Assembly (NCBI GenBank): GCA_002841435.1 | Contig: PGZS01000007.1 | Coordinates: 1-43,354 of the forward strand | Source of the DNA: Firmicutes bacterium HGW-Firmicutes-3 | GTDB taxonomy: Bacteria > Bacillota > Clostridia > Lachnospirales > Vallitaleaceae | Reading direction: 5' to 3' | Length of the DNA stretch: 43,354 bases | Part shown: in pieces, positions 1 to 10,415 of the stretch | How the letters are laid out: every line of letters begins with the position of its first letter | Position numbering within the stretch: the first letter of the stretch is position 1 | Program-made: the position numbers and the translations under genes | The notes under the pieces: model-generated | The model's database searches: none | The model's input: only the letters and a program-made list of their open reading frames with translations | Told to the model about the DNA's origin: nothing

Positions 1-58
1 GTTCTTTAATAACCCTTTGCCTATAATAGTAATAACATCTGATTAGAAAGAGGTTTTT

Positions 59-877
59 ATGAAAAAGTACACTTGGATTGGTAAGGTTGGCAAAAGCCTA
101 GTCCCATCTGAATTCTATGTTCAAATATTACAGGAGCCTTTGAGAAAGGCTTTTGGCTATATCATTCTTTTTATTTTATTACTTTCTCTTATTGTCGGTG
201 GCTACAATAGCTACAACCTCAAAGAAAGCTTTGATAAAACCATAGCGGCTTATGACGCTGGGGTTATACCAACTTTTAGTCTTATTGAAGGCACACTGGA
301 AGTGGAAGGCACAGAGATCTATCGTATCTTCTATTTTGGTTTTCCCATCATAATAGATGGGCAAGGTGTTTTAAACATCAATGATATGCTGGCCTATAAA
401 AATGCACTTATTTTGGCACCTGACCGATTCATCATCATTCGAGACGGTATCCCACCTATGGTTAACGGTTATGATAATTTCTATAACCCTTACGGAACCG
501 ATACTTCTTCCACCATCATTAGAGAAGCCATGGTCATAAGCGCTCTATTAGCCATACCGGTTGGTATGATCTTTCAATTTTTTATGTCCTTGATGGATTT
601 CTTTTTTAACAGCTTATTCATCCTTATGATTGCCAACTTACTTAGAACGCTATTGGGTCTTGGTTTGAAGCTTAAACAGCTTTATCATATGACCATCTAT
701 GCTATGACTTTCTCTGTTTTTTGGTCCCATTTCAAAATTATGCTCCCGGCAACCATGCCCAGATTTCTAGATAATTTTGTCTACTATATCATACCATCCT
801 TAATATTGGTTAATGTTTTTATACATATAAGAAAAAGAGCTCTGGATGAGATTGATAAAAATAAGAAAGATGATTGA
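59..877 (+). CDS. DUF1189-like multi-pass membrane protein
   Basis: 272 aa ORF; TM near the N-terminus, extracytoplasmic segment, several C-terminal TMs; RBS 'aaagaggt' upstream. Confidence 0.7.
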   Translation: MKKYTWIGKVGKSLVPSEFYVQILQEPLRKAFGYIILFILLLSLIVGGYNSYNLKESFDKTIAAYDAGVIPTFSLIEGTLEVEGTEIYRIFYFGFPIIIDGQGVLNINDMLAYKNALILAPDRFIIIRDGIPPMVNGYDNFYNPYGTDTSSTIIREAMVISALLAIPVGMIFQFFMSLMDFFFNSLFILMIANLLRTLLGLGLKLKQLYHMTIYAMTFSVFWSHFKIMLPATMPRFLDNFVYYIIPSLILVNVFIHIRKRALDEIDKNKKDD

Positions 878-892
878 TGTATTCTCATCATC

Positions 893-1900
893 CTATATAT
901 CTTCAATCATATACATTGAAACCAAAATCATAAGACTTCCCAAAATACCGGTGAACCTGAGCTGGTCATCATTCAAAAAAAGCTTATACAACAGGCTAAT
1001 AACCGGAATTAAGTTGATAAACAGTGCGGTCATAACAGCACCCACCTTTTTGAGCCCATCATTATAGAGATAATAGCTTGCACAGACTGCAAACAACGCT
1101 AAAAAAAGGATGCTGCCCACTATTTTTAAGTCTACTAAGGTCTGTGCTAATTCCTTAAGATTATATGTCAATGTTTCCATTTTGTAAATGAAGGACATCA
1201 CCAGAATAATTGTACCCGTTGTAACCTGAAGGGTTACGATTTCTCTTAAATCGTATTTTAAAGACATCTTTTCATTAAGCAAGGTGTAAAAAACCAAGCA
1301 TAAATTGGCAAGAAGCATCATCCCTACGGTTTTAGGCATAAAAGTCATAAGATGCATCATAGGAAAATTGATCAACAAAACACCAAAAAGGGAGAAGAAT
1401 ACCCAAAATATATTTCTAAATCTGGTTTTTTTCCCAATTAAAAGCGCACCTACCAGGGTCATAAGCGGTATCCCCCCTATAAAGAGCAGAGCAACATCTA
1501 AACTCATCTCCTCTAAAGCCATACTGATGTAAAAATGAAAACCCGCTATACCAAGTAAACCGCCGATGCTAAGCGTCAGTAGCTTTTTAAAATCCGATTG
1601 CATCTTTTTATGTAATAGAAAATGTAGAAACCAGAGAAAAAGCGTTGCCAAGATTAAGGTAATGGTGCTTATCACCATTGGTTCAAAAGCAAGCAAATTT
1701 TTTTGGATTATATTATACGTCGTTACACCAATTATTACCATGGTGCTTAAACCTAGATATGTCTTAGTATGCTTCATTAATGATATCTTCCTTAATTTGT
1801 GATATTTTCTAAATCCAATCCTTACAAATAAGGACAATAGACTATTTATTAGAACTCGAATTGTGACGATAACTATTTGTGACTTATTCGCTTTGGACAT
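893..1900 (-). CDS. DMT-superfamily (EamA) transporter
   Basis: ~10 hydrophobic segments arranged as a duplicated EamA fold. Confidence 0.7.
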   Translation of the reverse strand: MSKANKSQIVIVTIRVLINSLLSLFVRIGFRKYHKLRKISLMKHTKTYLGLSTMVIIGVTTYNIIQKNLLAFEPMVISTITLILATLFLWFLHFLLHKKMQSDFKKLLTLSIGGLLGIAGFHFYISMALEEMSLDVALLFIGGIPLMTLVGALLIGKKTRFRNIFWVFFSLFGVLLINFPMMHLMTFMPKTVGMMLLANLCLVFYTLLNEKMSLKYDLREIVTLQVTTGTIILVMSFIYKMETLTYNLKELAQTLVDLKIVGSILFLALFAVCASYYLYNDGLKKVGAVMTALFINLIPVISLLYKLFLNDDQLRFTGILGSLMILVSMYMIEDI

Positions 1901-1919
1901 AAAGACAAGGAGGTCTTAT

Positions 1920-2407
1920 ATGCAACCCGAACTCGTTCTTATCCTCACCATTTTTCTTTTATTTATAGGCATTAACTTGTCTGCTAATAACACTTTACAC
2001 AGCGCCATATTAAATGCCTTATTCTACAATGATACCCTCTCCCGTACCATGATTCGTATATTAGGCTTAGGATTTATAACCAGTGCACTTCTACTGTTAC
2101 TCGGTTTGTCCACGTATACATTTTTTACTGTCAGCTTCATTACCCTCGTTTTTATCTATCTTCTTATAAAAGGTAGATCCAAATCCGCGCTCTTCAAAGA
2201 ACAAAGAAGGGTGGAAGTAATGCGTGCCTACAATCAGGAAATCATGAATAAAAAAAGCAAATTGAAGACATGCGTCGCGCAAAAGAAAGAGCTATAGAAC
2301 TAGTCGAAAAGAAAAAGAAGCAGAAAAACGTCCAAGAACTCAAAGAAAAGCTTTGGGATGACGGTAGTATGACCAATAAAGAGTTAATAGATCGATTCCA
2401 AGAATAA
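1920..2407 (+). pseudogene. Membrane protein with SHOCT-like C-terminal tail, split by a frameshift at an A7 run (programmed shift, indel or sequencing error)
   Basis: ATG at 1920 after 'aaggaggt'; 0 frame ends at 2297; a -1 shift at A-run 2250-2256 continues ...IMNKKKQIEDMRRAKERAIELVEKKKKQKNVQELKEKLWDDGSMTNKELIDRFQE to the stop at 2405-2407. Confidence 0.6.
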
Positions 2408-2438
2408 ATGTCAAATACGACGTTATAATCTGATATCA

Positions 2439-2479
2439 ACACTACTAAAGGGACGTCTTAGACGTCCCTTTAGTAGTGT
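2439..2479. repeat. Perfect inverted repeat, 19-bp arms with 3-nt loop, between convergent genes
   Basis: acactactaaagggacgtc-tta-gacgtccctttagtagtgt; no clear T-tract on either side. Confidence 0.9.
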
Positions 2480-2523
2480 CCTTGCAGAGATCATCTTTAA
2501 TAATAAGGCCTCTTTACTTAATC

Positions 2524-3483
2524 TTATACCTCATTTATCTTATAGAGCATAGCTGCTCCAATAATGCCTGCATCATTGCCTAGTTGTGCAATCTCAATTT
2601 TGGTTTTAAATGCTGCTTCGCCACCGTAAATCTCATCTACTATTTTTCTCTTAAGAGGTACAATAAGGTTTTCTTTTTGAGCAGAAACGCCGCCACCTAA
2701 AACGATGATTTCAGGTTGGAATATATTGATAACATTCACGAGACCCACCGCTAAGTGGCCAATATAACTATCAACGACATCTTGGGCAACCTTGTCTCCT
2801 TTTTGTGCTGCATCAAAAGGTATTTTAGCATTCATTTTTTCAAGATTACCTTCTAATAAGGTATTCATTAATGATTCCGAGTTTTCTTTTGCAGCTTTTT
2901 TAGCATCTCTAATGAGTCCTGTTGCTGAAGAATAGGCTTCCCAACAACCTTTACGCCCGCAAGTACATGGTTCGCCACCATATTGAATAACCATATGCCC
3001 CACTTCAGCACCACCATACCAGCTTCCACTAATGATTTTTCTATCAATAATGATACCTGAACCTACGCCTGTCCCTAATGTAATGGCAACAAAATCCTTA
3101 TATAGTTTTCCTGCACCGGACTCATATTCACCTAGAGCCGCAACATTTGCATCATTTTCTAAATATACCGGTACATTTAAATATCTTTGAAATTCTTGAC
3201 GTATGGGTGCGTTATTAAAATGTAGGTTATTGGCATAGACGATTACACCATTAACAGGATCCGGTGTTCCCGGACTACCAATACCTACTGAATGAATATC
3301 CTCCGCTTCAAGACCTTCTTCTATCATTAACTTCATGCAAAGCTCTGCCATATCCTTAACAATAGCATCATATTTTCTATCGTTTAAAGTTGGTGTAGAA
3401 TCTTTTCTTACAATCTCACCCGTCTCGGTTACAATGGCTACGGCTATGTTTGTTCCACCCAAATCTATTCCTATATTATACAT
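2524..3483 (-). CDS. glcK: ROK-family glucokinase
   Basis: N-terminal GIDLGGTNIAVAIV; ROK zinc motif CTCGRKGCWEAY. Confidence 0.9.
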   Translation of the reverse strand: MYNIGIDLGGTNIAVAIVTETGEIVRKDSTPTLNDRKYDAIVKDMAELCMKLMIEEGLEAEDIHSVGIGSPGTPDPVNGVIVYANNLHFNNAPIRQEFQRYLNVPVYLENDANVAALGEYESGAGKLYKDFVAITLGTGVGSGIIIDRKIISGSWYGGAEVGHMVIQYGGEPCTCGRKGCWEAYSSATGLIRDAKKAAKENSESLMNTLLEGNLEKMNAKIPFDAAQKGDKVAQDVVDSYIGHLAVGLVNVINIFQPEIIVLGGGVSAQKENLIVPLKRKIVDEIYGGEAAFKTKIEIAQLGNDAGIIGAAMLYKINEV

Positions 3484-3522
3484 GTTGCCTCCTTATATGC
3501 GCTTTATGGTTATATTAACATT

Positions 3523-4479
3523 TTAGATTTTTTCGTTTTCTTCATCCCGTTCCTGTGAACGACGCAATAAATTACCGGTCACACGGTTGTTTAGTTCAAC
3601 CGCTGCATTATAACCCATTTTCTTCTGTCTATGATTAATTGCTGCACTTTCAACAATAATTGCTAAATTCCGTCCGGGTCGAATAGGAATAGTATGACTT
3701 ACAACTTTGTTACCCAGTATTTCATCATATTCCTCTTCCAATCCAAGGCGATCATACTCCTTTTGTCGATCCCATTCTGTCAAATTAATAATCAAATCAA
3801 TATTTTGACTTTCTTTAACCGATTCAACACCAAACAATGTTTTGCAATCCACAATACCTATGCCTCGAACTTCAATAAAATGTCTTATAATATCCGGCGA
3901 GGTTCCAAGAAGGGTGTCATCTGATACTTTTTTTATCTCAACCACATCGTCAGCTACTAGCCGATGACCTCTCTTGATAAGTTCAAGGGCCGCTTCACTT
4001 TTTCCGATACCACTTTCACCTTTAATCAAAATACCTTCTCCGTAAACGTCCACCAATACACCATGAATCGATATGCTAGGAGCAAGTTCAACTTTCAGGT
4101 ATCTGGTTAGTTCTGACAAGAAATAAGATGTAGATAGTTTTGTCTGTAGAAGGGGCACACCATGGCGCTTTGCAATCTCAATCATATCTTCATCCGGTTC
4201 AAGTGACCTTGCTAATATAAGACAGGGTATCTTAGAACCGAAAAGTCTTTCAAATGTTTCTAATTTTAAACTTGGTGCCATGTTTTCAATATAAGTATAC
4301 TCCACTTTTCCGATAATCTGTGCTCGATCCGCATCAAAATAGTCGTAAAAACCGGCCAGTTGCAGCGCAGGTCTGTTAACATCCGATTGGGATATTTCAT
4401 GACAGGATATATCAACTTCCGGTGTTAAATTGGTTAGTTTCATTTTAATGATAATATCAGATAGCTTTACAGAATACAT
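3523..4479 (-). CDS. hprK: HPr kinase/phosphorylase
   Basis: Walker A GESGIGKSE and the HprK C-terminal motif region; start set at M15 of the ORF, preceded by 'ggaggaaaaac'. Confidence 0.93.
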   Translation of the reverse strand: MYSVKLSDIIIKMKLTNLTPEVDISCHEISQSDVNRPALQLAGFYDYFDADRAQIIGKVEYTYIENMAPSLKLETFERLFGSKIPCLILARSLEPDEDMIEIAKRHGVPLLQTKLSTSYFLSELTRYLKVELAPSISIHGVLVDVYGEGILIKGESGIGKSEAALELIKRGHRLVADDVVEIKKVSDDTLLGTSPDIIRHFIEVRGIGIVDCKTLFGVESVKESQNIDLIINLTEWDRQKEYDRLGLEEEYDEILGNKVVSHTIPIRPGRNLAIIVESAAINHRQKKMGYNAAVELNNRVTGNLLRRSQERDEENEKI

Positions 4480-4620
4480 GTTTTTCCTCCATGTTATGGT
4501 TATGTTTGACCCTCTAACCATCTTATTATTCCATGCTTTGGCTTTTTGCCGAAGTTTTCACTTCTATAGAGTATCATAAATAATCCGTTAATGCACTAGA
4601 CATTTTTAATGCTTCTCATC

Positions 4621-6507
4621 TTAATTATTTTCTATATCTTCATCTTGCCCGTGAAAAAAATCATAAACCTTAAGTGCCACCATTTTGTTCATCGATGGCG
4701 CTTGACTCAACTCCTCAACACTTGCTTCTTGAATATGAGCAACTGATTTGAAGTGAAGGATGAGTGCTTTTCTTCTTGAAGGCCCTATACCTTTTATGTC
4801 ATCTAATATGGATGCTACCTGAGCTTTGCTTCTTAATTTTTTGTGATAGTCTATAGCAAACCTATGGGCCTCATCTTGTATTCTAGTGATGAGTCTAAAG
4901 GCCTCCGAGTTCTTCCTCATAATGATTTCACGGTTCTGATACAACAAAGCTCGTGTTCGATGTTGGTCATCTTTAATCATACCGCATACAACAATATCCA
5001 GACCTAGACTCTCAAGAACACCTAGGGCAATATTCACCTGACCTTTACCACCATCCATTAAGATGAGGTTCGGTAATCTTGCGAACTTACCGACATCCGG
5101 ATTCAGCTTTTTAACCAAGATCTCTTTCTGTTCTTCTAAAGCATGGGTGAATCTTCTTCTTAGAACTTCTTCCATGCTGGCATAATCATTGGGTCCTGTC
5201 ACATGTTTAATCTTGAATTTACGATAGTCTGTTTTTTTGGGTTTACCCCCCTCAAAAACAACCATCGATCCGACAGATTCAAATCCTTGGGTATTGGATA
5301 TGTCAAAAGCTTCAATTCTATCAATAGAAGTTTCCATACTCAGCAGAGACATGATTTCATCAACAGCACCTTTGGTTCTGGCTGCCTCTTTCTTCATCTG
5401 ATCCCCAAACTGATTCAGAGTTATGGCTGCGTTCTCAGCCGCTAGTTCTACCAATTTAGATTTTTCGCCTTTTCTAGGTACTTTGATATACACTTTTTGA
5501 CCACGCTTACTGGATAGCCAGGACTGAATGATATTGGCCTCATCCAACGCTTCTTGAAGCATCAATTCTTTTGGAATGTAGGGTGTTCCTGAATAAAATT
5601 GTTTTACAAAAGTGCCCATAATATCACTGTTGCTTAATTCTTCTATACCTTCTAATCTAAAATGTTCTCTTCCGATCATTTTTCCATTTCGTATGAAAAA
5701 AACCTGAACAATAGCTTCGGTTTCTGATTTTGCAAAAGCAATGACATCTTTGTCTTCCATGGCACCGTCAATTATTTTTTGTTTTTGAGCAATTGTCTGA
5801 ACACTTTGAAGTTGATCCCGGTAATCTGCTGCCCTCTCAAAATCCATCTCCTCTGAGGCATCATACATGGCCTTCTCTAACATATCAATGACTTTTTTAT
5901 AGTGACCGTTTAGAAAATCTATGGCTTGATGCACCTGCTCTCTATAAGCCTCTTTTGAGATATAGTCCTGACAAGGGGCATCACATTGATGTATATGATA
6001 GTAGAGACATGCCCGTTCTTTACCAATGTCTCTTGGTAAGATTCTATTACAATTTCTGATTTTATAGATTTTCCTAAGTAATTCAATGATTTCATTGGCT
6101 GCTAAGCTGTTTGTATAGGGACCATAGTATTTAGATTTATCTTTTTGCATCTCTCTAGCTATCATAATCCTCGGGTAAGGCTCACCCATGGTAATCCTAA
6201 TATAAGGGTAATGCTTATCGTCTTTTAGCATTGTATTGTATTTTGGACGATGTTTCTTAATAAGATTACATTCTAGGATCAATGCCTCAAGTTCAGAATC
6301 CGTTACAATGTATTCAAAAGAAGTCACACTTGCCACCATACGTTTGATTTTGTTGGTATGGTTCGTCGACTTTCTAAAATATTGTCTGACTCTATGACGT
6401 AGTTTAATAGCCTTACCTATATATAAGATTTCATCCTGACTGTCTTTCATAATATAAACGCCAGGCTTTAAGGGCAGTTTGTTTAATTCTGCTTGTATGT
6501 CAAACAT
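4621..6507 (-). CDS. uvrC: Excinuclease ABC subunit C
   Basis: GIY-YIG domain ([31 protein letters not shown]), UVR motif, RNase H-like domain, C-terminal HhH. Confidence 0.97.
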   Translation of the reverse strand: MFDIQAELNKLPLKPGVYIMKDSQDEILYIGKAIKLRHRVRQYFRKSTNHTNKIKRMVASVTSFEYIVTDSELEALILECNLIKKHRPKYNTMLKDDKHYPYIRITMGEPYPRIMIAREMQKDKSKYYGPYTNSLAANEIIELLRKIYKIRNCNRILPRDIGKERACLYYHIHQCDAPCQDYISKEAYREQVHQAIDFLNGHYKKVIDMLEKAMYDASEEMDFERAADYRDQLQSVQTIAQKQKIIDGAMEDKDVIAFAKSETEAIVQVFFIRNGKMIGREHFRLEGIEELSNSDIMGTFVKQFYSGTPYIPKELMLQEALDEANIIQSWLSSKRGQKVYIKVPRKGEKSKLVELAAENAAITLNQFGDQMKKEAARTKGAVDEIMSLLSMETSIDRIEAFDISNTQGFESVGSMVVFEGGKPKKTDYRKFKIKHVTGPNDYASMEEVLRRRFTHALEEQKEILVKKLNPDVGKFARLPNLILMDGGKGQVNIALGVLESLGLDIVVCGMIKDDQHRTRALLYQNREIIMRKNSEAFRLITRIQDEAHRFAIDYHKKLRSKAQVASILDDIKGIGPSRRKALILHFKSVAHIQEASVEELSQAPSMNKMVALKVYDFFHGQDEDIENN

Positions 6508-6710
6508 AAGCTCACCTTCTTTAATTTACATTTTTGTCTCAGTATTTTAGGTGGGGAACCAACTTCATTATAGCAAATTGGTTGTTATGGAACAAGCTTC
6601 TTAAAATCATATACTAGACACACTTCTTTTTTTTACCCTATAGTGATAAAATAGGATTAAGCGGTATGCTTTTTTATAAAAAATATATTGACACTAGGAG
6701 GTAACTAATT

Positions 6711-7394
6711 ATGAAGTATGAAATCAAAGGTCAAACACTGCCTGTTGTAGTTTGTACATTAAACGCTAATGAAACCTTAGTTTCTGAGGCGGGTGCTATG
6801 GGTTGGATGAGTGACTACATCACCATGGATACCAACATGAAGGGGGGTATAATGGGCGGACTTGGAAGAGCTTTTTCCGGTGAATCTGTTTTCCTAAATA
6901 CCTTTACTTCAACAGCAGACAACACCATCATTGCATTCCCATCTTCTTTTCCCGGAAAAATAGTAGCAAAAGAGCTTAAAGAGGGTGAAACCATCATCTG
7001 CCAAAAAGGTGCTTTTTTAGCAGGCACTTCTAATGTCAAACTTGAAGTCGCTTTTAGGAAAAAGCTGGGTGCAGGATTTTTTGGTGGTGAAGGTTTTATT
7101 TTACAAAAAATCACCGGGCCCGGATATGTTTTCTTGGAATTCGACGGTCATATTGAAGAGTATATTCTACAACCAGGGCAAAAATTCAAAGTAGATACCG
7201 GTAATGTGGCTATGTTTGACGCGTCTGTAGAGTATAATGTAGAAATGGTTAAAGGTCTTAAGAACATCTTCTTAGGCGGCGAAGGCTTATTCTTAACCAC
7301 CCTTACCGGTCCCGGCCACATCTCTCTACAAAGCATGCCGATTCAGAATCTGGCGGCACAAATGACCCGATACTTTAATACAAGTTCTAAATAG
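6711..7394 (+). CDS. AIM24 / TIGR00266-family protein
   Basis: Gly-rich beta-repeat pattern (AGAMGWMSDYITMDTNMKGG, GEGLFLTTLTGPG); RBS 'aggaggt'. Confidence 0.85.
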   Translation: MKYEIKGQTLPVVVCTLNANETLVSEAGAMGWMSDYITMDTNMKGGIMGGLGRAFSGESVFLNTFTSTADNTIIAFPSSFPGKIVAKELKEGETIICQKGAFLAGTSNVKLEVAFRKKLGAGFFGGEGFILQKITGPGYVFLEFDGHIEEYILQPGQKFKVDTGNVAMFDASVEYNVEMVKGLKNIFLGGEGLFLTTLTGPGHISLQSMPIQNLAAQMTRYFNTSSK

Positions 7395-7408
7395 ATTCAA
7401 TTAACAAT

Positions 7409-7452
7409 AAAAAACTTGGAAAACCTATTGAATAAGGTTTCCAAGTTTTTTG
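7409..7452 (+). terminator. Rho-independent terminator
   Basis: aaaaaacttggaaaacct...aaggtttccaagttttttgt hairpin with T-tract after the stop at 7394. Confidence 0.85.
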
Positions 7453-7498
7453 TTTACCAGATACTAATTAAATGTACTAAGGGCTATTTAATCAGGAT

Positions 7499-7738
7499 CT
7501 ATATTCTATAGGGGAAGCAATCATCAAATCCAGATACATCGTATTCTGAAAAGTCGGAACCCACTTGATCAACTAAATATTTATCGTTTGGATTCTGAAA
7601 TAGTAACTCAAAATCTTTTTCTTTGTATTTAAATGAAGCGATTTTACCACCTAATTCCGGCAAGACAACGACAGAGATATTACTATTTTCTAGTAAAAAC
7701 CCTTTAATATTTTTATAATCACATGCTTGAATTTGCAT
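7499..7738 (-). pseudogene. N-terminal remnant of an aldose-1-epimerase-like (galactose mutarotase) protein
   Basis: 79 aa resembling the family N-terminus (LPELGGKIASFKYK...GFDDCFP), ending right after the GFDDCFP motif; the rest of the domain is absent. Confidence 0.65.
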
Positions 7739-7800
7739 TTTTGTAACCTCTTCATGATTAGCATAAGCTTATTCGCTTGGCTCGACTGGCTTTTTCTTTT

Positions 7801-8052
7801 TTATTTTTTCTTATCCGTTTTATAGGCAATTCTCAATGCAATTTTAACGCCTAATACAGTAGCTACAAGGGCACCAATTATTGCTCCAACATAAGTTGCT
7901 AACTCATAGCCTTCAATACCAGTATGTTTATAGATTTCGAGTCCACCTAAAAAAGTCCCACCCACAACTAAGCCGAAATAACCGCCAACAAAAATACCAA
8001 CTAAGAAACCAATAAATCCACCCATGATACCCGGTAACAGTTTTGTTTTCAT
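7801..8052 (-). CDS. Small Gly-rich membrane protein
   Basis: MKTKLLPGIMGGFIGFLVGIFVGGYFGLVVGG...; start at M14 of the ORF with RBS 'aaaggagatgg'. Confidence 0.65.
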   Translation of the reverse strand: MKTKLLPGIMGGFIGFLVGIFVGGYFGLVVGGTFLGGLEIYKHTGIEGYELATYVGAIIGALVATVLGVKIALRIAYKTDKKK

Positions 8053-8207
8053 TGTTAACCATCTCCTTTGTATACAATTATATTTTACCATACTTAACCA
8101 TTTATCAAAAGAATAAAAAAAAAGACATAACCGCTATTAACGACTATGCCCTTTTTAAGAATTACGAATATTTATTTAAGTGTTTTTTATTGACTATCTT
8201 TTCAGTC

Positions 8208-8654
8208 CTACTCGACTTCAATTCGAATGGTATTATCCACTTCTTCTTTCTTAGGTGCCACAATGGTCAATACACCATTTTCTAACTTCGCGCTAATTTT
8301 GTCGCCTTGAATGTCTCTTAGTCCAAACATCCTCTGCATGGAGCAAAGTCTTCTTTCTCTATGAATGTAATTGGATCTTTCTTCATCAACTTCATCCTTA
8401 CATTCCACTTGAATTAATAATTGGTCATCCTTGTAATCAATGGTTAAGTCCTCTTTTTTCACACCCGGAAGATCCGCTTCAAGAATGTATGCTTGGTCGT
8501 TGTCTTTGATATCAATCTTAAATGAGCCATTATTTAGTGCTCTAGATTGAAACAAAGAATCATTGAATACATCATCAAACATATTGAAAATGTCTGAGAA
8601 ATCGTTGCTCCTTCTTGATACTTGTCCACGTGCATAAGGTGTTAATCTAAACAT
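8208..8654 (-). CDS. hsp20: Hsp20/alpha-crystallin small heat shock protein
   Basis: Alpha-crystallin domain (FKIDIKDNDQAYILEADLPGVKKEDLTIDYKDDQLLI...LENGVLTIVAPK); start after 'aaaggaggc'. Confidence 0.92.
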   Translation of the reverse strand: MFRLTPYARGQVSRRSNDFSDIFNMFDDVFNDSLFQSRALNNGSFKIDIKDNDQAYILEADLPGVKKEDLTIDYKDDQLLIQVECKDEVDEERSNYIHRERRLCSMQRMFGLRDIQGDKISAKLENGVLTIVAPKKEEVDNTIRIEVE

Positions 8655-8679
8655 ATAAATGCCTCCTTTTAATTTATTG

Positions 8680-8706
8680 TTAGCACTCCTCTGTAATGAG
8701 TGCTGA
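8680..8706. promoter_or_regulatory. CIRCE element (HrcA operator)
   Basis: TTAGCACTC-N9-GAGTGCTGA, one mismatch to TTAGCACTC-N9-GAGTGCTAA, upstream of the Hsp20 gene. Confidence 0.93.
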
Positions 8707-8834
8707 TTATGTTTATAATATACACCCAACTTCGTCTTATGTCAACCCCTTTTAAATAGTTTTTTTGTTTTTTTCTTCTTAAAATAAGGTATAATAGAAT
8801 CAGTATTCCACTTTATATACACGAGGTGAAGGTT

Positions 8835-9506
8835 ATGGAAAATTACTCTATTTTTGATATTATCGGACCCGCTATGATTGGTCCATCAAGCTCTCATACG
8901 GCAGGTGCTGCGAAAGTTGCTTATATTGCTAGGTCTATTTTTGGAAAGCCTATTAAGAAAGCTACTTTTTATCTTCATGGTTCTTTTTCCACCACTTATA
9001 AAGGACATGGTACAGACAAAGCCCTTATTGCAGGTGTTTGCGGTATGCGCCCTGATGATCCCAGAATTCCTTTCTCTTACGAAAAAGCCAAGACCATGAA
9101 TATTGAAATTCAATTTTTGAAAATCAACTTAGATGATGTTCATCCAAACACGGTCAAAATAGTATTTGAAGGCGTAGATGGGTCCACACAGTCTATTATC
9201 GGTTCTTCCATCGGGGGCGGTAAAGTCAAGATTATTTCCATTGATGATATTGATGTGGCCATCACTGGCAGTTATGCGACCCTCATCACCCAGCACTTAG
9301 ATTTACCGGGCTTTGTTGCTGATATAAGCCAAATTCTTGCCAAGTACCACATCAATATTGCCTTTATGAAAGTCTTTCGTGAAACCAAAGGTGAAAATGC
9401 CGTTATGGTTATTGAATCTGATGATGTCATACATAAGGATGCTTTGGAAAAAATCAGCGCCTTGGACGCATTGAATAAATTGACTTTTTTTGAAGCGATA
9501 CACTAG
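8835..9506 (+). CDS. sdaAB: L-serine dehydratase, iron-sulfur-dependent, beta subunit
   Basis: IIGPAMIGPSSSHTAGAAK motif and C-terminal ACT-like domain; start chosen after 'gaggtgaagg'. Confidence 0.93.
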   Translation: MENYSIFDIIGPAMIGPSSSHTAGAAKVAYIARSIFGKPIKKATFYLHGSFSTTYKGHGTDKALIAGVCGMRPDDPRIPFSYEKAKTMNIEIQFLKINLDDVHPNTVKIVFEGVDGSTQSIIGSSIGGGKVKIISIDDIDVAITGSYATLITQHLDLPGFVADISQILAKYHINIAFMKVFRETKGENAVMVIESDDVIHKDALEKISALDALNKLTFFEAIH

Positions 9507-9515
9507 GAGGTCACC

Positions 9516-10397
9516 ATGAAGATAGCAACCGCCAAAGATATCCTACAATTAAAACTAACCCACAACCTTAATCTTTTTGAAGTTGCTCTAAAGTATGAAG
9601 TCTCAAATAGCGATTTGGATCAAGATGTTATTCTAGACACCATGTCTCGCCAGTGGGAGATTATGAAGCAAGCTATTGCACAAGGTTTGGATCCGGATAA
9701 TCAACACCTTCATGGCAAGATTATTGGTCGTGAAGCCATTAAACTTAAGGCTTCTTATGAATCCGATAAATCTATTTGTGGCATGACAACAACAAAAGCC
9801 ATCACTTATGCTCTGAGTACCATGGAAGTCAATATGGCGATGGGTCAGATTGTGGCAGCACCAACCGCAGGCGCAAGTGGGGTTTTACCAGGCACTCTAA
9901 AAGCACTTCAAGAAGCCCATCATATAGAAGACAAAAAAATCATAGAAGCACTTTTTGTCGCCGGTCTTATAGGTATGATTATCGCCAAACAAGCTAGCCT
10001 ATCCGGTGCAAAAGGTGGGTGTCAAGCCGAGATTGGCTCTGCGGCAGCGATGGCTGCTGCGGCAACCGTCTTTCTTCTAGACGGAACCATGGAGCAATCC
10101 TTTGACGGGGCTGCTATTGCCATTAACAATATGATGGGGCTCATCTGTGATCCGGTAGCCGGACTGGTGGAGGTGCCCTGTCATAAAAGAAATGCCCTTG
10201 GTGCCGCCAACGCGTTGTTATGCGCTGAGATGGTTCTTGCAGGACTTCCCTCGGTGATTCCTTTTGATGAAGTGGTTCAAGCGATGAAACAAGTGGGTGA
10301 TCTATTACCTGCCTGCCACCGTGAAACCGCAACCGGCGGTATTGCCATCAGTAAGACCGCAAAAGCCATCGAAGCCAGAATAATGAATGATGAATGA
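9516..10397 (+). CDS. sdaAA: L-serine dehydratase, iron-sulfur-dependent, alpha subunit
   Basis: GASGVLPG, CQAEIGSAAAMAAAA, CDPVAGLVEVPC motifs. Confidence 0.95.
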   Translation: MKIATAKDILQLKLTHNLNLFEVALKYEVSNSDLDQDVILDTMSRQWEIMKQAIAQGLDPDNQHLHGKIIGREAIKLKASYESDKSICGMTTTKAITYALSTMEVNMAMGQIVAAPTAGASGVLPGTLKALQEAHHIEDKKIIEALFVAGLIGMIIAKQASLSGAKGGCQAEIGSAAAMAAAATVFLLDGTMEQSFDGAAIAINNMMGLICDPVAGLVEVPCHKRNALGAANALLCAEMVLAGLPSVIPFDEVVQAMKQVGDLLPACHRETATGGIAISKTAKAIEARIMNDE

Positions 10398-10415
10398 TAA
10401 ACAAAGATAAAATTG

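Noticed and set aside
6815-7114. 99-aa minus-strand ORF
   Set aside because: Fully antisense to the strong AIM24-family gene; composition looks like shadow coding and no RBS is evident.
9776-9997. 73-aa plus-strand ORF inside sdaAA
   Set aside because: Alternate-frame shadow of a clear enzyme gene.
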